Assembly (NCBI GenBank): GCA_963677085.2
Contig: CAXXFH010000004.1
Coordinates: 3,348,001-3,412,000 of the forward strand
Source: G963677085 sp963677085
Lineage (GTDB): Bacteria; Planctomycetota; Planctomycetia; Pirellulales; Thermoguttaceae
Direction: 5' to 3'
Length of the DNA stretch: 64,000 nt
The notes under the pieces were generated by a model, which was not told the DNA's origin, did no database searches, and worked only from the letters and a program-made list of their open reading frames with translations. The position numbers and the translations under genes were made by a program. Shown piece by piece: positions 59,816 to 64,000 of this stretch (its first letter is position 1; each line of letters starts with the position of its first letter).

Positions 59816-60832
59816 TTATTTCCAACTTAACCGGGCCACACTGATGCCGCGTACGGGATACTGGGCACTTGAAATGTACCATTGCTGCTTTTCGTCCTGA
59901 AAGATTTCCGGCGCGTGTGCCTGAATCTCGGTGACCACGGGTTGCCCACGGAAGTCAAGCGGCTTGTGGGAGCGAACGACGAAGGAGCGTTCGTCATAGC
60001 CGTTCCCGTTCTTGTTGGCGGTATCCCAAAGACACCAGAACAGGTAGAAGGTGTCGTTGTGGCGTATCAGCGTGGGGGACTCACACTGGTAGGATGCGAC
60101 TTCTCCCTTGTAAACTTCAACCGGAGTTGACCAATCTACGAGATTCTTCGAGGTGGCTCCTTTCACAACGTTTCCCGCGCAATACACCAGGTAATAGGTG
60201 TTTTCCCAGACAAACAGACTTGGATCGCGTCCGGACTTCTCGCTGATGTTAATCGGCCCCCTCGGTGTCCAGCGGTATAGATCCTCCGAGACGGCCATGC
60301 GGAACGGAACTGGCCCATAAATCATTTTGAAAATATTGTCGTGCCGAACAATGGTCGGAGCATGATTGTTGATGCTTTCGCCCGGCCGTTGAGCAGGAGG
60401 AAGCACCTTGGGCTTGTCTATCCACCCATGATGCACGAACGACTTTTCGAATGTTTCACTGGAAGACACAGCGTGAAAAGACACGTACTCGCCTTGGTGC
60501 CGCCTTTGTCCTGGGAGGGATGCCGGATGCGTGATTCCGAAGGCATGCCAGATCCGGTCGGGACCTTTCACGAAACAATGGTCGTTTGGCTGCCACAACG
60601 GATAGTACTTACCTGCCCTGAGGTCTATCGTGTCCGGCCCCGAGAACACGTCGCCCTGCGGATCATAGATATGGACATATTCGCCTTTCACAACGGGAAC
60701 CAAAGACTTCTTGGGACCCATAGCCGTTTGGGTCGACTGCCCCTGAGCACGGCCAACGAATACAACCAAGAAAAGACAGAATACAACAAGACCATTTTTC
60801 TTCGTACGAGGATGTTTCGGTTTTTCGTTCAT
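59816..60832 (-). CDS. Secreted five-bladed-propeller glycosidase-like protein (GH43/GH32 type)
   Basis: The 338-residue product has a signal peptide (about 16-36, LVVFCLFLVVFVGRAQG). Repeated propeller blades are visible as NHAPTIVRHDNIFKMIYG, RDPSLFVWENTYYLVYCAG, ESPTLIRHNDTFYLFWCLWD and HAPEIFQDEKQQWYISSAQ. The Asp and Glu residues at blade starts resemble the active site of GH43/GH32 enzymes; catalysis is not certain. The start at 60832 has AGAGG before it. Base composition is lower in GC than its neighbours, as in the hydrolase-like gene at 35871. Confidence 0.8.
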   Translation of the reverse strand: MNEKPKHPRTKKNGLVVFCLFLVVFVGRAQGQSTQTAMGPKKSLVPVVKGEYVHIYDPQGDVFSGPDTIDLRAGKYYPLWQPNDHCFVKGPDRIWHAFGITHPASLPGQRRHQGEYVSFHAVSSSETFEKSFVHHGWIDKPKVLPPAQRPGESINNHAPTIVRHDNIFKMIYGPVPFRMAVSEDLYRWTPRGPINISEKSGRDPSLFVWENTYYLVYCAGNVVKGATSKNLVDWSTPVEVYKGEVASYQCESPTLIRHNDTFYLFWCLWDTANKNGNGYDERSFVVRSHKPLDFRGQPVVTEIQAHAPEIFQDEKQQWYISSAQYPVRGISVARLSWK

Positions 60833-61694
60833 CGTTTCCTCTAGCAAAAAGGGGATGATCTACTTTTTGAAAGACTGGGTCATCCCTTGACTCTTGACAC
60901 TTCTCGGGCAAGGGTTTTCATTCGAGGGGTAAACCAATCGCATGCCGACAACCTCTTGTGCCTTCGGCACGCCGATAGCATAGCTATCGGGGCTACCGCC
61001 ACCCGCTTTCGTCGGGAACAGCCTGCCCGTGACCACGGCATTCGTGGTGCATCGCTCCACTCGTAAGAGTTTACCTGGACCCCGCGTGCGTGCGAAGCGT
61101 GCATCCTACCTTGTGGTAGGGCGTCAAGATGAATCGTCGGACCGGGTTGATCGGTGGTCCTCCGGGCGGGTGAATAGAGGTTAAATGGCTTGTAGAAAAC
61201 AACTTACGGAGACGGTCGGGCCGCTTTCCCGTTGAGCGCGCTTCGTGCAAATACCAATTTCTGGCCGGGTGCGCAAGTTGTGTTATGACAAGACCTTGCG
61301 TTGAAAATGCCCGAACTTGCTGAACAGTGATTCGCTCGACCGAAAATCGGGCTCGCGGGCAGGGGCGTAAGTCGTTGCTAGAAAAGGGGTAAGGCGACGG
61401 GCTCCAGTTGAACACTATCGCCCAAGTCCAAGTGTGGGCAGTGATCAACATGGGCGAAAAAAGAAAAATTCTCGCCGCTTCAAACGGGCTGGCAAGCAGC
61501 CCGTGGCACCCCGATCAGTGGTATGGCACGATCCGGCCGTGCCACGCTGAAGCATAGCCTACGCGGGTGTGAAAGAATCGGGACAGGCACCCTCGCGAGA
61601 GAGATATTCGTCGGGCTTCCTTTGCAGCTGGCCGGAAGCCAGTCCCGTTTTTTGACAGCTTTCTACGCTTGTTGCTTTGGATCCATCCGCCCGA
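60833..61694. other. Long gene-free stretch
   Basis: Nearly 860 bases hold no gene I can support. Repeats seen are GATAGCATAGCTATC with GGGGCTACC (60970-61000), related to 47877-47911, and GGCACGATCCGGCCGTGCC followed by GCTGAAGCATAGCC (61526-61561). The latter recurs inverted near 56188-56206. A 126-codon minus-strand frame at 61071-61451 has no signs of coding. Confidence 0.55.
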
Positions 61695-63530
61695 TCACGT
61701 GTCGATGTCGGCGACCATATGACTCTGTTCGCTGGCTGTTGCCGTGCTGCATGCTGCCGCGGGCAAGGTCCGTGTCGAGGTAAGCCGGTTCGTGCGACGC
61801 TTCAGACCGTCGAGGAACTTGGCTCGTTGTTGTGTCGGCAGATACTCGCCCAGCTGGCGATAGTATTCGGCGCCTTCGAGCAGTGCCGTTCGGAAGTCGT
61901 CGGCTCGCTGCAGCGCGTCTGGGGCGTTATCCGTCTGCAGGCGGTCTTCGAGCCATTCGATGTAGAGGTCTAACTCCCGGAGAAACATGTTCGGCCGCTC
62001 GGCGTTGGTCATCAGCGATTTGCGGCCGTAGATGTGGTCGACCATGTCGCGCAGGGAGACCACCGCCGAGAAGTCGACGATTCCCGGGCCAGGGCAAATC
62101 GCCGGAGTGGCTTCCGGGTCGATGCCATTCTTGCGCAAAGCCCCGCCGGCCAGGTCGTGGCAAATACACGACTTCTGCAACACACTTTCGCGCTGCGAGG
62201 CGGTAGTTTCTTCGCCCATCGCCTGCAACTTTCGCTTCTGATACTCGCGCGAGGCAACACAAATAGGCGTCGAGGTGAACTCCGTGTTGAACAGCTTGCA
62301 GTAGCCGCGCAGGCACGGTGCGCCGGGATGCCCCTGTTCGATCCGCTGCCGCCGCTTCTCTTCGCTGGCCGAGTAGCGCAGGTTCCAGAAAGGGTGGCCG
62401 AAGGGAGAGCTATTGCTGAGCAAAACTTCTTCGTCCGAGCAGGCGTTGACGAGCTTTTTGAGGTGTTCGTCGTCGACGCTGGTGGCCTCGGGTACGAGCA
62501 GGAAAGGTGTTCCCCAGCCCGTGCCGTCGACTCCGTAGTGTTCCAGCAAGAAACGATCTTCTGCCGCGGTGCCGATGCCTCCTTGCACGGTGACTCGCAT
62601 TTCAGGCATTGTGTCGGGCACAAGCCGACCGGCCTTTTTGAGCGCCTTTCGGTAAATAACGGCCAACTGTGCCTGAAGCTTCTCGCGGTTTCTGCAGAAC
62701 TCGTCGAGGATTGGGCCCATCAAGAGGCCTTGAGTGGGAAACGCGTGGCCACCGCAATTCAAGCCCGACTCAATCCGGAATTCCGAAACCCACAGGCCGC
62801 GTTTGGCGAGGAACTTGCCTTGGATCACGGCCGAGCGGTAATCGCTTACCTTGAGGACGATTTGCTTGGGAAGCTTGCCGGAGGCGTCGGGAAAGAAGCC
62901 GTCGAAGCTCGCGGCATAACCGTAGAGCCGAGGATTCATGCCGGCCGAGAGCACCAGTGCCGAGCATACGTGGCTCTCGGCGAAACCGCGCAAGGCGGCG
63001 CTGGCATCGGAAGTCGTCGGCTCGCATTCGACCCCGTCGCGGTACTTGCGGCGATCGGCGGCAGCCATAATGTTCACGTCGATTCGGCCCGGCACCACAC
63101 GCTCGCGCAACTGCTGCTGGCGTTCGGCTTTTTCGGCTGGCGACGTTGTCTCGCACATGTCTTCGTAGAGATGCCGCAGGGCGGAGCATTCGGGCAACAT
63201 CTCGAAGTAGGTGGTAATCTCGCTGCCCGGCTCAAACGGCGAGGCCTTGAGTCGCTCGACCTGCTGTGCGACGAGACGGTCGACGAGGTCGAGATAGGCC
63301 GTGATCCGCGCGGCACGGAAATCGGGATGTTCGTCGGTGATCGGTTCGTAGGGTTCCGTCGCCCGGGCGCAGTGGAACTGACGCATCTGCTCGATCAGCA
63401 CGTCGTCGACCAGGGAAATCACCGAGGAGATGCCATATCGGGCGACGTGAAGCGGTGTATCAATCGTGAACCCAGTACCCATTACCGGGATATGAAATGT
63501 ATGGGGGTACGACGGGGTGAAGTCTTCCAT
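61695..63530 (-). CDS. Large conserved protein of unknown function
   Basis: The 611-residue protein starts best at 63530 (MEDFTPSYPHTFHIPVMGTG), with GAGG nine bases upstream. Its motifs suggest a TIM-barrel-like core: GTGFTIDTPLHVARYGISSV near the N-terminus, LNCGGHAFPTQG in the middle, and VQGGIGTAAEDRFLLEHYGV followed by GTGWGTPFLLVPEAT. The last two recall nitronate monooxygenase/FabK-type flavin enzymes. Conserved Cys pairs (CLRGYCKLF, KSCICHDLAGG) hint at a metal or disulfide. I have seen this type in Bacteroidota and planctomycetes only as hypothetical protein, and I do not assign a reaction. The C-terminal 40 residues are low-complexity. Confidence 0.75.
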   Translation of the reverse strand: MEDFTPSYPHTFHIPVMGTGFTIDTPLHVARYGISSVISLVDDVLIEQMRQFHCARATEPYEPITDEHPDFRAARITAYLDLVDRLVAQQVERLKASPFEPGSEITTYFEMLPECSALRHLYEDMCETTSPAEKAERQQQLRERVVPGRIDVNIMAAADRRKYRDGVECEPTTSDASAALRGFAESHVCSALVLSAGMNPRLYGYAASFDGFFPDASGKLPKQIVLKVSDYRSAVIQGKFLAKRGLWVSEFRIESGLNCGGHAFPTQGLLMGPILDEFCRNREKLQAQLAVIYRKALKKAGRLVPDTMPEMRVTVQGGIGTAAEDRFLLEHYGVDGTGWGTPFLLVPEATSVDDEHLKKLVNACSDEEVLLSNSSPFGHPFWNLRYSASEEKRRQRIEQGHPGAPCLRGYCKLFNTEFTSTPICVASREYQKRKLQAMGEETTASQRESVLQKSCICHDLAGGALRKNGIDPEATPAICPGPGIVDFSAVVSLRDMVDHIYGRKSLMTNAERPNMFLRELDLYIEWLEDRLQTDNAPDALQRADDFRTALLEGAEYYRQLGEYLPTQQRAKFLDGLKRRTNRLTSTRTLPAAACSTATASEQSHMVADIDT

Positions 63531-64000
63531 GCTACGCATCCTCTTACGCCTGTCTCCAGTGGACGAAAAGGGGAGTAAATCGAAGTGGCGAGTCGTCCAC
63601 AAAAACGCCAGTGTCGGGTTGATTCGCACCCCCCAGAAATGCTGCGTGGGTGCGTAAGCCCTGTTCATTCCGCCGGACGTCACGTCTTATGCGCCCGGGG
63701 CGACCCCCGACAGCATCCATTGTTCTGGCCAATGCACTGCTGTCAACGGCGTTCCCCGGTGGTCGTGCCACAAGACTCGAGTATTACGCGACTTTTACAC
63801 GAACAACCGTTAACCCATGCCCAGTGGCTACATTCCAGCGGCTTGTCGTACGCGCCACGGTCGGGTTGGGTGCCAGCAAACCGCCCGCGACGCCGCGGCC
63901 TCCGGCCGGTGTTGTTGATACTTGCATATTCATTGAACGGTTGGAAGGCCAAACGCCTCGAAACCGGGCTCCCGACGGTCACCCTCCGCTCGTTCAATAG
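63531..64000. other. Gene-free right end
   Basis: No gene is supported between 63531 and the window edge. The last 80 bases are a dispersed repeat. The promoter of the preceding minus-strand gene must lie at the left end. Confidence 0.5.
63919..64000 (-). repeat. Dispersed repeat, AACGGGAGCC family, copy 3
   Basis: On the minus strand it reads GAACGAGCGGAGGGTGACC, CGGGAGCCCGG and GGCGTTTGGCCTTCC, then ATGCAAGTATCAA, following 14408-14515. It reaches the window edge. Confidence 0.65.

Noticed and set aside
59771..59820. Short tandem repeat resembling a CRISPR start
   Set aside because: The units are 12 bases with no spacers, so it is a simple tandem repeat.
60833..61694. Possible RNA gene in the long gap
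   Set aside because: I looked for tRNA-like arms and riboswitch-like cores and found only repeat palindromes.
62034..63578. 514-codon plus-strand open frame
   Set aside because: It is antisense to the large conserved protein, which has conserved motifs and a ribosome-binding site.

Overview
The window looks like the chromosome of a planctomycete, most likely a Pirellulales-type organism. This rests on gene families, not on any marker gene. It has nine genes for secreted proteins ending in a PEP-CTERM sorting signal, and one of these carries two such signals. It has three DUF1559 pseudopilin-like proteins (type IV prepilin N-terminus, C-terminal H-X9-DG). It also has an ECF sigma factor with a FecR-type anti-sigma protein, secreted FAD-dependent oxidoreductases joined to carbohydrate-binding-type domains, and GC-rich codon use. 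No rRNA, tRNA or CRISPR array was seen.

Layout. 0-2.4 kb: the tail of an unknown gene, a Tat-exported xylose-isomerase-like TIM barrel protein and a RidA-family protein. 3-10.3 kb (minus strand): a pyruvate dehydrogenase operon, aceE-aceF-ndh-lpd, in which a type II NADH dehydrogenase sits between E2 and E3. 10.9-17.3 kb: a secreted nucleoside hydrolase, an unknown secreted protein, a complete ISAs1-family insertion sequence with exact ends, a PilZ protein and a zinc-ribbon membrane protein. 17.3-21.2 kb: a PAS histidine kinase and a secreted protein resembling zinc phospholipase C. 21.8-30.4 kb: the most distinctive unit, with ECF sigma, FecR anti-sigma carrying an NPCBM-like domain, two LamG PEP-CTERM genes (one fused in frame to a further PEP-CTERM protein), three NPCBM-like PEP-CTERM proteins and a DUF1559 protein. 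30.5-31.8 kb: an IS630-family element inserted in a small MITE-like repeat. 31.9-49.5 kb: two secreted FAD oxidoreductases (one ending in SLH-like repeats), a glycoside-hydrolase-like protein, four PEP-CTERM proteins, two DUF1559 proteins and a GntR/LacI-type regulator divergent from the SLH oxidoreductase. 50.1-54.7 kb: an ABC/FtsX/HlyD efflux operon. 55-58 kb: YjbQ, a duplicated-domain protein, a GNAT acetyltransferase and small membrane proteins. 58-64 kb: a complete IS4-family element, a GH43-like secreted protein and a large conserved protein of unknown function.

How it fits together. The PDH operon pairs NADH production with NADH oxidation. The sigma/FecR unit looks like a surface-sensing circuit, because the anti-sigma protein carries the same domain as the secreted proteins encoded just downstream. 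The GntR unit, the oxidoreductases and the hydrolase-like proteins suggest handling of extracellular polysaccharide. These functional links are inferences from sequence and gene order.

The intergenic DNA is dense in dispersed repeats. At least six families are visible, several with terminal inverted repeats like non-autonomous transposable elements. They lie in operon gaps, flank genes, and in one case supply a stop codon.
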